Shown: one piece after another, positions 46,092 to 54,236 of the stretch
How positions within the stretch are numbered: the stretch's first letter is position 1
Layout of the letters: every line of letters begins with the position of its first letter
Made by a program: the position numbers and the translations under genes
From: Amycolatopsis orientalis DSM 40040 = KCTC 9412
GTDB taxonomy: Bacteria; Actinomycetota; Actinomycetes; Mycobacteriales; Pseudonocardiaceae
Direction: 5' to 3'
DNA length: 64,000 bases
Assembly (NCBI RefSeq): GCF_000478275.1
Contig: NZ_ASJB01000004.1
Location: 62,001-126,000, forward strand
Notes under the pieces: generated by a model
Databases searched by the model: none
Told to the model about the DNA's origin: nothing
The model's input: only the letters and a program-made list of their open reading frames with translations

Positions 46092-48056
46092 GTGAAGCCG
46101 TACCCGTTCACCGCCGTTGTGGGGATGCCGGATCTGCGCCTGGCGCTGGTGCTTTCCTCCATCTCGCCCGCCGTCGGCGGGGTGCTGGTGCGCGGGGAGA
46201 AGGGCACGGCGAAGTCGACGATGGTGCGTGCGCTGGCCGGTCTGCTGCCCGGCGTCGACGTCGTGGACGCGTGCCGGTTCTCCTGCGATCCCGTCGAACC
46301 CGACCCGGCCTGCCCGGACGGCCCGCACGCCGAGGGTTCGCCCGCGCACCGCCGTCCCGCGCGCCTGGTGGAACTGCCGGTCGGCGCGGCCGAAGACCGC
46401 GTGATCGGCTCGCTGAACCTGGAACGCGCCCTGGCCGACGGCGTCACCGACTTCCAGCCCGGTCTGCTCGCCGCCGCGCATCGCGGGTTGCTGTACGTCG
46501 ACGAGGTCAACCTCCTGCACGATCACCTGGTCGACACGCTGCTCGACGCCGCCGCCATGGGACGCGCGACCGTCGAGCGTGAAGGCGTCTCGGTGTCGCA
46601 TGCGGCCCGGTTCGTCCTGATCGGCACGATGAACCCCGAGGAAGGCGAACTGCGGCCGCAGCTGCTGGACCGCTTCGGCCTCACCGTCGAGGTGGCGTCC
46701 AGCCGGGATCCCGAACTGCGCGTCGAGGTCGTCCGGCGGCGGCTCGCCTACGAGGCGGATCCCGACGGCTTCGCCGGGCAGTACGCCGCGGCCGACGCCG
46801 AACTGGCCGCGGACATCGAGGCGGCGCAACGGCTTCTGCCGTCGGTCAAGCTGCCGGATGACGCGCTGCGGCAGATCGCCGAGGTCTGCGCGTCGTTCGA
46901 GGTCGACGGCATGCGCGCGGACATCGTGACCGCCCGGACCGCCGTCGCGCACGCCGCCTGGGCAGGCCGGACCGAGGTGACCACCGACGACGTCCGGGTC
47001 GCGGCCCGGCTCGCGCTGCCGCACCGCCGTCGCCGCAATCCCTTCGACGCGCCCGGAATCTCCGAAGAGCAGCTGGAACAGGCGTTGCAGGACGCCCAAC
47101 CGGAAGGACCCGGCCCCGACGATGACGGTCCCGGTCCCGGTACCCCGCCGGAGGGCGGCGAGGCTTCGGGTCCGCCGCCGTCGGAGGGCGGCCAGGAACC
47201 TTCGGGCGGTGGGCAGAGCGGCGGTGACCAGAAGCCGGTCGGAGCCGGGGAAGCGTTCCGTGCCAGGCGGTTCGAGGTGAAGGGCACCGGCGAGGGCGCC
47301 GCCGGGCGGCGGTCCAGGGCGATCACCGACAACGGCCGGACCATCGGCGTCCAGCCCGCCGGGGTGAAGGACGGGCATCCGCATCTGCTCGCGACCGTGC
47401 GCGCGGCCGCGCCGCATCAGCGCTCCCGCGGCCGGAGCGGCGCCGGACTCGTGGTGCGGCCCCAGGATCTGCGGTTCGCGCGGCGGGAAGGGCGCGAGGG
47501 CAACCTGGTGCTGTTCTGCGTCGACGCGTCCGGTTCGATGGGCGCGCGGCAGCGGATGCGCGAGGTCAAGACCGCCGTGCTGTCGTTGCTGCTCGACGCC
47601 TATCAGCGGCGGGACAAGGTGGGCCTGGTGACCTTCCGCGCCTCGGGGGCCGAACTCGCGCTCCCGCCGACGATCAGTGTCGACGCCGCGGCGTCCCGTT
47701 TGGACGGTCTCGCGACCGGCGGCCGGACCCCGCTGGCGGAAGGGCTCCTTGAAGCGGCGAGGGTTTTGCGCATCGAAGCGGTCCGCGATCCGCTGCGCCG
47801 ACCGCTGCTCGTCGTCGTCACCGACGGCCGCGCGACCAGTGGCGCCGATGCCGTCAAGCGGGCACAGCAGGCGGCCGGGCTGCTGGCCGGCAACGTGACT
47901 TCGATCGTGATGGACTGCGAGAGCGGCAAGATGCGCCTCGGGCTCGCCGCGGAACTGGCGGAACACCTTGGCGCGGAACATGTTCCGGTCGCCGAGGTCG
48001 CCGCCGACACGCTCGCGGGCGCCGTCCGCAGCCGTATCTCCGGAAAGGCGGCGTAA
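46092..48056 (+). CDS. ChlI-ChlD fusion chelatase subunit (AAA + vWA), partner of CobN
   Basis: A 654-residue protein. Residues 1-330: AAA ATPase of the magnesium-chelatase ChlI type with Walker A GEKGTAKST (35-43) and LLYVDEVNLL; 340-400: Pro/Gly/Asp-rich linker; about 465-654: von Willebrand A domain with MIDAS motif DASGSMG. In actinobacteria that lack CobS/CobT chelatase subunits this ChlID fusion is the likely ATPase partner of CobN. GTG 46092 with GGAG upstream. First gene of chlID-cobO-cobB-cobC; TAATG overlap to cobO. Confidence 0.9.
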   Translation: MKPYPFTAVVGMPDLRLALVLSSISPAVGGVLVRGEKGTAKSTMVRALAGLLPGVDVVDACRFSCDPVEPDPACPDGPHAEGSPAHRRPARLVELPVGAAEDRVIGSLNLERALADGVTDFQPGLLAAAHRGLLYVDEVNLLHDHLVDTLLDAAAMGRATVEREGVSVSHAARFVLIGTMNPEEGELRPQLLDRFGLTVEVASSRDPELRVEVVRRRLAYEADPDGFAGQYAAADAELAADIEAAQRLLPSVKLPDDALRQIAEVCASFEVDGMRADIVTARTAVAHAAWAGRTEVTTDDVRVAARLALPHRRRRNPFDAPGISEEQLEQALQDAQPEGPGPDDDGPGPGTPPEGGEASGPPPSEGGQEPSGGGQSGGDQKPVGAGEAFRARRFEVKGTGEGAAGRRSRAITDNGRTIGVQPAGVKDGHPHLLATVRAAAPHQRSRGRSGAGLVVRPQDLRFARREGREGNLVLFCVDASGSMGARQRMREVKTAVLSLLLDAYQRRDKVGLVTFRASGAELALPPTISVDAAASRLDGLATGGRTPLAEGLLEAARVLRIEAVRDPLRRPLLVVVTDGRATSGADAVKRAQQAAGLLAGNVTSIVMDCESGKMRLGLAAELAEHLGAEHVPVAEVAADTLAGAVRSRISGKAA

Positions 48057-48670
48057 TGCCACAGGGCAAACCGGAAACCGTGCCCGCCGACGGGCTCACC
48101 ACCCGTCAACGCCGCAACCGGCCGCTGCTCGCCGTGCACACCGGCGAGATGAAGGGGAAGTCCACGGCCGCGTTCGGGATGGCGTTGCGCGCGTGGAACC
48201 AGGGCTGGTCGATCGGCGTGTTCCAGTTCGTCAAATCGGCGAAATGGCGCGTCGGGGAGGAAGCCGCGTTCCGTGCGCTCGGCAAGCTGCACGACGACAC
48301 CGGCCAGGGCGGGCCGGTCGAATGGCACAAGATGGGCGAAGGCTGGAGCTGGGCGCGCAAGTCCGGGTCCGAGGAGGACCACGCCGCCAACGCCCGCGAG
48401 GGCTGGGCCGAGATCAAACGCCGTCTCGCCGCCGAAACCCACGACTTCTACGTCCTCGACGAGTTCAGCTATCTGCTCAAATGGGGCTGGCTCGAAGTGG
48501 ACGACGTCGTCTCGGCACTGACGGAACGCCCGGGGCACCAGCATGTGGTGATCACCGGCCGGTACGCGCCGCCCGAGCTGATCGAGGCGGCGGATCTGGT
48601 CGCCGAGATGACCAAGGTCAAGCATCCGATGGACGCCGGGCAAAAGGGCCAGCGAGGCATCGAATGGTGA
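48056..48670 (+). CDS. cobO: Cob(I)yrinic acid a,c-diamide adenosyltransferase
   Basis: A 204-residue CobA/CobO-type enzyme with P-loop GEMKGKSTAAFG (about 30-41) and the VLDEFSYLLKWGWL and VVITGRYAPPELIE segments. It adds the adenosyl group to cobalt. Starts on the last base of the chlID stop; overlaps cobB. Confidence 0.95.
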   Translation: MPQGKPETVPADGLTTRQRRNRPLLAVHTGEMKGKSTAAFGMALRAWNQGWSIGVFQFVKSAKWRVGEEAAFRALGKLHDDTGQGGPVEWHKMGEGWSWARKSGSEEDHAANAREGWAEIKRRLAAETHDFYVLDEFSYLLKWGWLEVDDVVSALTERPGHQHVVITGRYAPPELIEAADLVAEMTKVKHPMDAGQKGQRGIEW

Positions 48671-49998
48671 ATCGCGTGGTCATCGCCGCGCCCGGATCCG
48701 GACACGGCAAGACCACGATCGCCGCGGGGCTGATGGCGGCGTTGCGCGCGCGGGGGCTGAAGGTGTCCGGGCACAAGGTCGGCCCCGACTTCATCGACCC
48801 GAGTTACCACGCCCTCGCGACCGGGCGGCCCGCCCGGAACCTCGACCCGTTCCTGCAGGGTGAGGACCAGCTGATCCCGTTGCTGCTGCACGGTTCCGCC
48901 GGGGCCGACATCGCGGTCATCGAAGGCGTGATGGGCCTGTTCGACGGCGCGCTCGGCACCGAGGGCTACGCCTCGACGGCGCATGTCGCCCGGTTGCTGG
49001 ACGCGCCGGTCGTGCTCGTCGTGGACGCCTCGGCCGCGTCGCGCAGTGTCGCGGCGACCGTGCTCGGGTTCGCGCAGTACGACACCCGCGTCCGGCTCGC
49101 CGGGGTGATCCTCAACAAGCTGGGCTCCCAGCGGCACGCGGACGAGATCGTCACCGCCCTGGAGGCGACCGGTGTCCCGCTGCTGGGAACGTTGTACCGC
49201 AACGAAGAGATCCACGCGCCCAGCCGTCACCTCGGTCTCGTGCCCGCCGCGGAACGGGCGGGCGAGTCGGAGCGGCTGCTGCCGGAACTGGCCGGGTGGA
49301 TCAGCGAAGGCGTCGACCTCGGCGCCGTCGTGCAGGTCGCGCGCTCGGCGTCCCGGCTTTCGGGGGAGCCTTGGAGGCCGCCGCTTTCCCATGACGGCCC
49401 GCGCACGGTGGTCGCCGCCGCGGCCGGTCCGGCGTTCACCTTCCGCTACACCGAGGCGGTGGAACTGCTCGCCGCCGCCGGTGTCGACGTCGTCGATGTG
49501 GATCCCTTGCAGGACAAGGAACTCCCCGAGGGCTGCGCGGGACTGTACTTCGGCGGCGGTTTCCCCGAGGTGCACGCCGAAGAGCTGTCGGCGAACGTCG
49601 GCCTGCGGACGGCGGTGGCGCGCGCCATCGGCGACGGGATGCCCGTCGTGGCGGAATGCGCGGGGCTGCTGTATCTGTGCCAGGACATCGACGGGCTGCC
49701 GATGACCGGCGTCCTCGACGCTTCGGCCACCATGACCAAACGCGGGAAACTCGGCTACCGCAAGGCGTTCTCGCCCGCGGACAGCGTGCTCGCCGTCGCG
49801 GGCCAGCGCGTCACCGGGCACGAATTCCACCGTACGATCGTCGAACCCGGCAGCGGGCCGACGCCTGCCTGGGGCTGGGACCGCACGCCCGACGGGTTCG
49901 CTTCGGCGTCGCTGCACGCGTCGTACCTGCATGTGCACTGGGCAGGCTATCCCGAACTCGCCGAGCGGTTCGCCGCCGCGGTGCACGCCCATGGCTGA
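48664..49998 (+). CDS. cobB: Cobyrinic/hydrogenobyrinic acid a,c-diamide synthase
   Basis: A 444-residue amidotransferase: N-terminal ATPase with APGSGHGKTT (about 9-18) and KVGPDFIDPSYH; C-terminal class I glutaminase-like domain with the Cys in AECAGLLYL (about 330). It amidates the a and c side chains using glutamine before cobalt insertion. Start ATG 48664 or GTG 48667, both overlapping cobO. Confidence 0.93.
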   Translation: MVNRVVIAAPGSGHGKTTIAAGLMAALRARGLKVSGHKVGPDFIDPSYHALATGRPARNLDPFLQGEDQLIPLLLHGSAGADIAVIEGVMGLFDGALGTEGYASTAHVARLLDAPVVLVVDASAASRSVAATVLGFAQYDTRVRLAGVILNKLGSQRHADEIVTALEATGVPLLGTLYRNEEIHAPSRHLGLVPAAERAGESERLLPELAGWISEGVDLGAVVQVARSASRLSGEPWRPPLSHDGPRTVVAAAAGPAFTFRYTEAVELLAAAGVDVVDVDPLQDKELPEGCAGLYFGGGFPEVHAEELSANVGLRTAVARAIGDGMPVVAECAGLLYLCQDIDGLPMTGVLDASATMTKRGKLGYRKAFSPADSVLAVAGQRVTGHEFHRTIVEPGSGPTPAWGWDRTPDGFASASLHASYLHVHWAGYPELAERFAAAVHAHG

Positions 49999-50998
49999 GT
50001 ACGATCTCTGGCACCACGGCGATCGCGAGGTCGGCGACGGCCTGGTCGACCTCGCCGTCAACGTCCGGCTCCCCGCGCCGCCCGCCTGGCTGCGGGCCGA
50101 ACTGGCGGCGGCCCTAAACGATCTGGCCGCGTATCCGGACGTCACCGCGGCGACCGAGGCCGTGGCTTCCCGCCATTCCCTGCCACAGTCGCGGGTGCTG
50201 GTGACTTCCGGCGCGGCCGAGGCGTTCACCTTGCTGGCGACGGCGCTGCGGCCTTCCCACGCCGTCGTCGTCCACCCGCAGTTCACCGAGCCCGAAGCCG
50301 CTTTGCGGGCGGCGGGCCATTCTGTGCACCGGGTCCTGCTGTCGCCGGATGACGGTTTCCGGTTGCGCCCGGTTCCCGAAGAGGCGGATCTGGTGTTCGT
50401 CGGGAACCCCACGAACCCGACTTCGGTCCTGCACCCGGCGGCGGATCTGCTCGCCTTGAGACGTCCTGGCCGCTTGGTCGTCGTCGACGAGGCCTTCCTC
50501 GACGCCGTCCCCGGCGAGACGGAAAGCGTTGCGGGACAACCGGGTTTCGCCGTCCTGCGGAGCCTGACCAAGACGTGGGGAATCGCCGGGCTCCGCGCTG
50601 GTTACGTACTGGCCGACGAGTCCGTTGTGGACAGTCTGCGCGCGGTACAGCCGCCGTGGTCGGTGTCGTCGCTCGCCGCCGTCGCCGTGGTGGCCTGCTG
50701 CCGTCCGCCGGCGCTGGAAGAGGCGGAGAAGCTGGCGGTGACGGCCGAAGCCGACCGCGAGTACCTCGTTTCCGGCCTGACCGCACTGGGCGTCGAGGTG
50801 CTGGGGGAGCCGCGGGGGCCGTTCGTGCTCGTGCGGCTGCCCGGCGCGGACGGCGTCCGGGACCGGCTGCGGAAGGCCGGGTTCGCCGTCCGGCGCGGGG
50901 ACACCTTCCCGGGACTGGACACGCGATACCTGCGGATCGCGGTGCGGGACCGCCCCACGGTGGACCGCTTCCTTACGGCGTGGCGAGCGGTGTCGTGA
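49991..50998 (+). CDS. cobC: PLP-dependent aminotransferase CobC/CobD-type (threonine-phosphate decarboxylase)
   Basis: A 335-residue fold-type I PLP enzyme with the Lys motif SLTKTWGIAGLRAGY (Lys about 194). In cob clusters this protein makes (R)-1-amino-2-propanol phosphate from threonine phosphate for the nucleotide loop. N terminus WHHGDREV is typical. ATG 49991 overlaps cobB by 8 bp. The stop TGA is supplied by the family 2 palindrome. Confidence 0.88.
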   Translation: MAEYDLWHHGDREVGDGLVDLAVNVRLPAPPAWLRAELAAALNDLAAYPDVTAATEAVASRHSLPQSRVLVTSGAAEAFTLLATALRPSHAVVVHPQFTEPEAALRAAGHSVHRVLLSPDDGFRLRPVPEEADLVFVGNPTNPTSVLHPAADLLALRRPGRLVVVDEAFLDAVPGETESVAGQPGFAVLRSLTKTWGIAGLRAGYVLADESVVDSLRAVQPPWSVSSLAAVAVVACCRPPALEEAEKLAVTAEADREYLVSGLTALGVEVLGEPRGPFVLVRLPGADGVRDRLRKAGFAVRRGDTFPGLDTRYLRIAVRDRPTVDRFLTAWRAVS

Positions 50999-51036
50999 GT
51001 GGTAATGACGGTTAGAACCGTCATTACCACTCACGA
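50993..51036. repeat. Family 2 palindromic intergenic repeat, copy B
   Basis: Perfect 21-bp arms 50993-51013 and 51016-51036 with AG at the centre; core CGTGAGTGGTAATGACGGTT. The TGA in CGTGAGTGG is the cobC stop codon. Confidence 0.9.
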
Positions 51037-51060
51037 GCCGTCAAGTGCTTGGATGAGCCG

Positions 51061-51708
51061 GTGAACTTCGTGATCGGCGTCTTCGATCTCTTCGCCTACA
51101 CCATCCCCGGCGCGCTGTACGTCGCGTTCTTCGGCTACCTCGGCACGAAGCTGCACATCCTGACAGCGGCGAGCGTCGGCGGCGTGCCCACGGTGGTGCT
51201 GGTCGTCGTGATCGTGGTGCTGAGCTTCCTGCTGGGCTATCTGGCCTATCCGCTCGGCGACGCGATGGAGCGGATCGTGCCACGCCGACGGCAGCGGATC
51301 CCCGCCGAGGAGTTCGTCCGCCGGATGCCCTCGGCCAAGGATCGCGCGTACCTCGAGGAGAGCCCGCATCTCCTGCTGGGTGCGCTGCAACTGCACGACA
51401 AGGAGGTCGCGGGTGACGTCACGCGGCTGCGCGCCTCCGGCCTCATGGTGCGCAACTGCGCGCCACCGCTGCTGTTCGGGGCGATCGCGGCGATCGTGGA
51501 GATCTTCGCGGGCAAGCATCCGTTCCTCGCCGCCGGGATCGCGGTCCTGCTCATGTTCGCGTCGATCACCCTGATCGCGCAGGGCCGCAAACTCGGCCTG
51601 TGGGCCGGGATGAAAACCCTCGAACTGTGCTTCTGGCTCCCGGAAATCGACGAAAAGCTAGCGGCGGCCCGGGAACCCGCGGCCCCACCGGCACCTGACC
51701 CCGCGTAG
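51061..51708 (+). CDS. Hypothetical membrane protein bracketed by palindromes
   Basis: About 215 residues with two N-terminal membrane segments (FDLFAYTIPGALYVAFFGYL and VVLVVVIVVLSFLLGYLAYP, about 5-60), a central cytoplasmic helical region, and two more membrane segments (about 135-180). A Pro-rich tail follows. No known family recognised. GTG 51061 is used with GGATGAG 3-4 bases upstream; a TTG at 51049 is an alternative. It interrupts the cob genes between cobC and cobS and has a family 2 palindrome at each end. Confidence 0.65.
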   Translation: MNFVIGVFDLFAYTIPGALYVAFFGYLGTKLHILTAASVGGVPTVVLVVVIVVLSFLLGYLAYPLGDAMERIVPRRRQRIPAEEFVRRMPSAKDRAYLEESPHLLLGALQLHDKEVAGDVTRLRASGLMVRNCAPPLLFGAIAAIVEIFAGKHPFLAAGIAVLLMFASITLIAQGRKLGLWAGMKTLELCFWLPEIDEKLAAAREPAAPPAPDPA

Positions 51709-51709
51709 G

Positions 51710-51759
51710 TGGTCGTGAGTGGTAAGTGTCGTTAGAACGACACTTACCACTCACGACCA
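51710..51759. repeat. Family 2 palindromic intergenic repeat, copy C
   Basis: Perfect 24-bp arms 51710-51733 and 51736-51759 around AG. The outer CGTGAGTGGTAA and inner CGTTAGAACG are as in copies A/B, but the stretch TGACG between them is GTGTC here, with matching changes in the other arm. It starts 2 bp after the stop of the membrane protein gene. Confidence 0.9.
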
Positions 51760-51789
51760 ACGCAACCAACGACTACTGCCACCGGCTCT

Positions 51790-52566
51790 TCAGAACGACA
51801 AGGCCAGCAAAACCGCCGCGACGGAGACCTCGACGCAGCCGCCGAGCACGTCCCCGGTGACCCCGCCTAGCCGCTGAACACAGCGCGCCAGCAACACCGA
51901 CGCGGCCAGATACCCGATCCCCACCGCGATCAGACCTCGCCACCAGGAAAGCGGCCACCAGGAAACCGGCCACCACGAAAGCATCAACGCCGCCGAACCC
52001 GCGAGCACGGCGAACACCACCGCGGCCGCCCACACCGGCACCGAACCGGCGACGGTCGCGCCCAAGCCTTCCGGCCGCGCGGAGGGGACACCCCGCGCGC
52101 AGCACAGGGAAAGCACGCCGCGTCCGGCGATGACCGCGAGCGCGGCCGCCGCGATCCCGTGCCCGGCCGCGATCGCCCCGGACAGCGCGCCGGCCTGCAC
52201 GAGCAGCACCAGCACCAGGGTCGCGATCCCGGTCGGCCCGGAATCCCCGCGCCGCATGACCTCCAGCGCCCGCGCGCGGTCGTACGAGGCGCCGAGCCCG
52301 TCGGCCGTGTCGGCGAGACCGTCCAGATGCAGCCCGCGGCTCCCGAGCGCCACCGCGCCCAGCGCCAGCGCCGCCGACGCGAAAGAGGGCAGGCCGATCA
52401 GCTCACCCAAGTAGACGATCACAGCGGCGACGACCGCGAGCGGCACCGCGGCCAAGGGCGCGAGCACCATCGCGCCCCCGGCCACCCGCCGGTCGATCAC
52501 CCCCGGCGCGGGCACCCGGACCGTGGTCAGGGTGCCGACAGCCAGCTTCAGCGCATCGACGATCAA
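51790..52566 (-). CDS. cobS: Adenosylcobinamide-GDP ribazoletransferase (cobalamin synthase)
   Basis: A 258-residue membrane enzyme joining adenosylcobinamide-GDP and alpha-ribazole. Family motif HLDGLADTADGLGASYDRARALEVMRRGDSGP-like region (about 80-111, Asp-rich Mg site) and about six membrane segments. A SWWP-type motif is repeated three times near residues 195-209, from a 15-bp tandem repeat. Its ATG overlaps the cobT stop by 4 bp. Confidence 0.93.
   Translation of the reverse strand: MIVDALKLAVGTLTTVRVPAPGVIDRRVAGGAMVLAPLAAVPLAVVAAVIVYLGELIGLPSFASAALALGAVALGSRGLHLDGLADTADGLGASYDRARALEVMRRGDSGPTGIATLVLVLLVQAGALSGAIAAGHGIAAAALAVIAGRGVLSLCCARGVPSARPEGLGATVAGSVPVWAAAVVFAVLAGSAALMLSWWPVSWWPLSWWRGLIAVGIGYLAASVLLARCVQRLGGVTGDVLGGCVEVSVAAVLLALSF
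51940..51984. repeat. Three 15-bp tandem units inside cobS
   Basis: Units beginning CCACCAGGAAAGCGG at 51940, 51955 and 51970 with a few changes; they encode repeated Ser-Trp-Trp-Pro-type motifs in a loop between membrane segments and stay in frame. Confidence 0.75.
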
Positions 52567-53582
52567 GTGAGATCCGCCAGCAGGCCCATGTCCGCGAGGA
52601 TCGCCCGTGCCGCCCTCAGCGTCGGCACCGCCTGCACCGCGCCACTGCCTTCACCGAGGCGCAGCCCGAGGTCGAGGATCGGCTCCAGGCCCAAGGCCTT
52701 CAGCGCGTACGCCTGCGAAGGCTCTGTCGAACGATGTCCGGCCAGCCACCACCGCTCCGCACCCGGCGCGATCTCGTGCGCCACGAGCGCGGCGGCGCCG
52801 GAGAAGACGCCGTCGAGCAGGACCGGCACACCGCGGACCGCCGCCTGCACGAGAAAACCCGCCGTCGCGGCGAGACAAGCGCTGCCGAGCGCGGTCAGCA
52901 CCGCGAAGGGGTCCTTCACCCCGCCTGCCCGCTGAAGCGCCGCCTCGACGACGGCGACCTTCCGCGCTCGCCCGTCCTCGTCGATGCCGGTCCCCGTGCC
53001 CACGACTTCTTCCGCCGCCAGGCCGAGCACCGAAGCGACCACGGCCGCGCAGATCGTCGTGTTGCCGATCCCCATGTCGCCCGGGATGAGCAGATCCGCG
53101 CCGCCGTCGATCTCCTCGTCCGCGATCGCGAGGCCGTGGTCGAACGCCGTCCGCGCCTCGCCCTCGGCAAGCGCGTCCTCGACGTCGATCGAGCCGGAAC
53201 CCCGCCGCACCTTGTGCGCGGTGACCTCGGCGGGCACGTCCGCGCCGTCCCAGTCCACCGCGATGTCCAGCGCCCGCACCTTCGCCCCGACCAGTTCGGC
53301 CAGCACGCCGACGCCGCTCTTCCCGGCCAGGAAGACCCGGACCATCGCCGCGGTGACCTCGCGCGGATAGGCCGACATGCCGGACACCCCGTGGTCCCCG
53401 GCGAACACCACCACCCGGACATCGTCCAGCGGCCGCGGCGGGACGGTGCCGTGCGCGGCGCTGAGCCACGCGGCCAGGTCCTCGAGCCGTCCGAGCGAAC
53501 CCAGCGGTTTGACCAGGCCGTCCAGCCTGGCGCGGGCGGCGGCTTCGGCGGCGGCGTCCGGGGTGGCGATGGCGAAACGCAT
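52563..53582 (-). CDS. cobT: Nicotinate-nucleotide--dimethylbenzimidazole phosphoribosyltransferase
   Basis: A 339-residue CobT/CobU-type transferase making alpha-ribazole phosphate. Motifs KPLGSLGRLEDLAAWL near residue 25, VFAGDHGVSGMSAYP (about 58-72), and LIPGDMGIGNTT (about 165-176). ATG start; 12 bp after the cobU stop and 4-bp overlap with cobS. Confidence 0.95.
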   Translation of the reverse strand: MRFAIATPDAAAEAAARARLDGLVKPLGSLGRLEDLAAWLSAAHGTVPPRPLDDVRVVVFAGDHGVSGMSAYPREVTAAMVRVFLAGKSGVGVLAELVGAKVRALDIAVDWDGADVPAEVTAHKVRRGSGSIDVEDALAEGEARTAFDHGLAIADEEIDGGADLLIPGDMGIGNTTICAAVVASVLGLAAEEVVGTGTGIDEDGRARKVAVVEAALQRAGGVKDPFAVLTALGSACLAATAGFLVQAAVRGVPVLLDGVFSGAAALVAHEIAPGAERWWLAGHRSTEPSQAYALKALGLEPILDLGLRLGEGSGAVQAVPTLRAARAILADMGLLADLT

Positions 53583-53594
53583 GGCGGCGGCTCC

Positions 53595-54200
53595 CTAAGG
53601 CAGATCGAGCATCCGCCCGGCCACGACCAGCACGGTCCGGTCGGAGACGGCGGACACCCGGTTGTTCAACGCGCCCAGCACATCACGGAACACGCGTCCG
53701 GACACCGTCGCGGGCACCACACCGCTGCCGACCTCGTTGCTGACCGCGATCACCGGCACGTCGGCCTGCGCCCACGCCGCCAGGAAGTCCTCGAGCCGTT
53801 CGTCGAGCCGTCGTTCCCAGCCTTTCCGCTGCTCCCACGCGCCGACCTCGTCGAGTACCCGGCTGATCCAGGTGCCGAGACAGTCGATGAGCAGCGGATG
53901 CGTCGCCGTGCGCAGCACCGTGGCCAGGTCGGTGGTCTCGATCGTCTTCCAGGTGCTCGGCCGTCGCGCGCGGTGGGCGGCCACGCGAGCGGCCCATTCG
54001 GGGTCCTCGGCGCTCGGCGGCAGTCCGGGCGCGATGTAGGTCAGGTGCGGGTGGCGGGACGCGAGCCGCTCGGCGTGGTGCGATTTCCCGGAGCGGACGC
54101 CGCCCAGTATCAGCACCTTGCCGTCGTCGCGCGAGTAGCGGCGAAGTGCCCGCGCGAGAGTCTCCAGAACCCTCGCGAGGCGATGCGTCAGCTTGGTCAT
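53595..54200 (-). CDS. cobU: Adenosylcobinamide kinase / guanylyltransferase
   Basis: A 201-residue enzyme with P-loop LILGGVRSGKSHHAE (about 29-43), the DCLGTWISRVLDE segment and NEVGSGVVPATVSGRVFRD. It phosphorylates and guanylylates adenosylcobinamide. ATG 54200 begins MTKLTHRLARVL, an N-terminal helix slightly longer than usual. First gene of cobU-cobT-cobS; divergent from cobD with 36 bp between. Confidence 0.92.
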   Translation of the reverse strand: MTKLTHRLARVLETLARALRRYSRDDGKVLILGGVRSGKSHHAERLASRHPHLTYIAPGLPPSAEDPEWAARVAAHRARRPSTWKTIETTDLATVLRTATHPLLIDCLGTWISRVLDEVGAWEQRKGWERRLDERLEDFLAAWAQADVPVIAVSNEVGSGVVPATVSGRVFRDVLGALNNRVSAVSDRTVLVVAGRMLDLP

Positions 54201-54236
54201 ACCCCGCATTCTCGTGCACGCGCTACGGTTCGCCAC

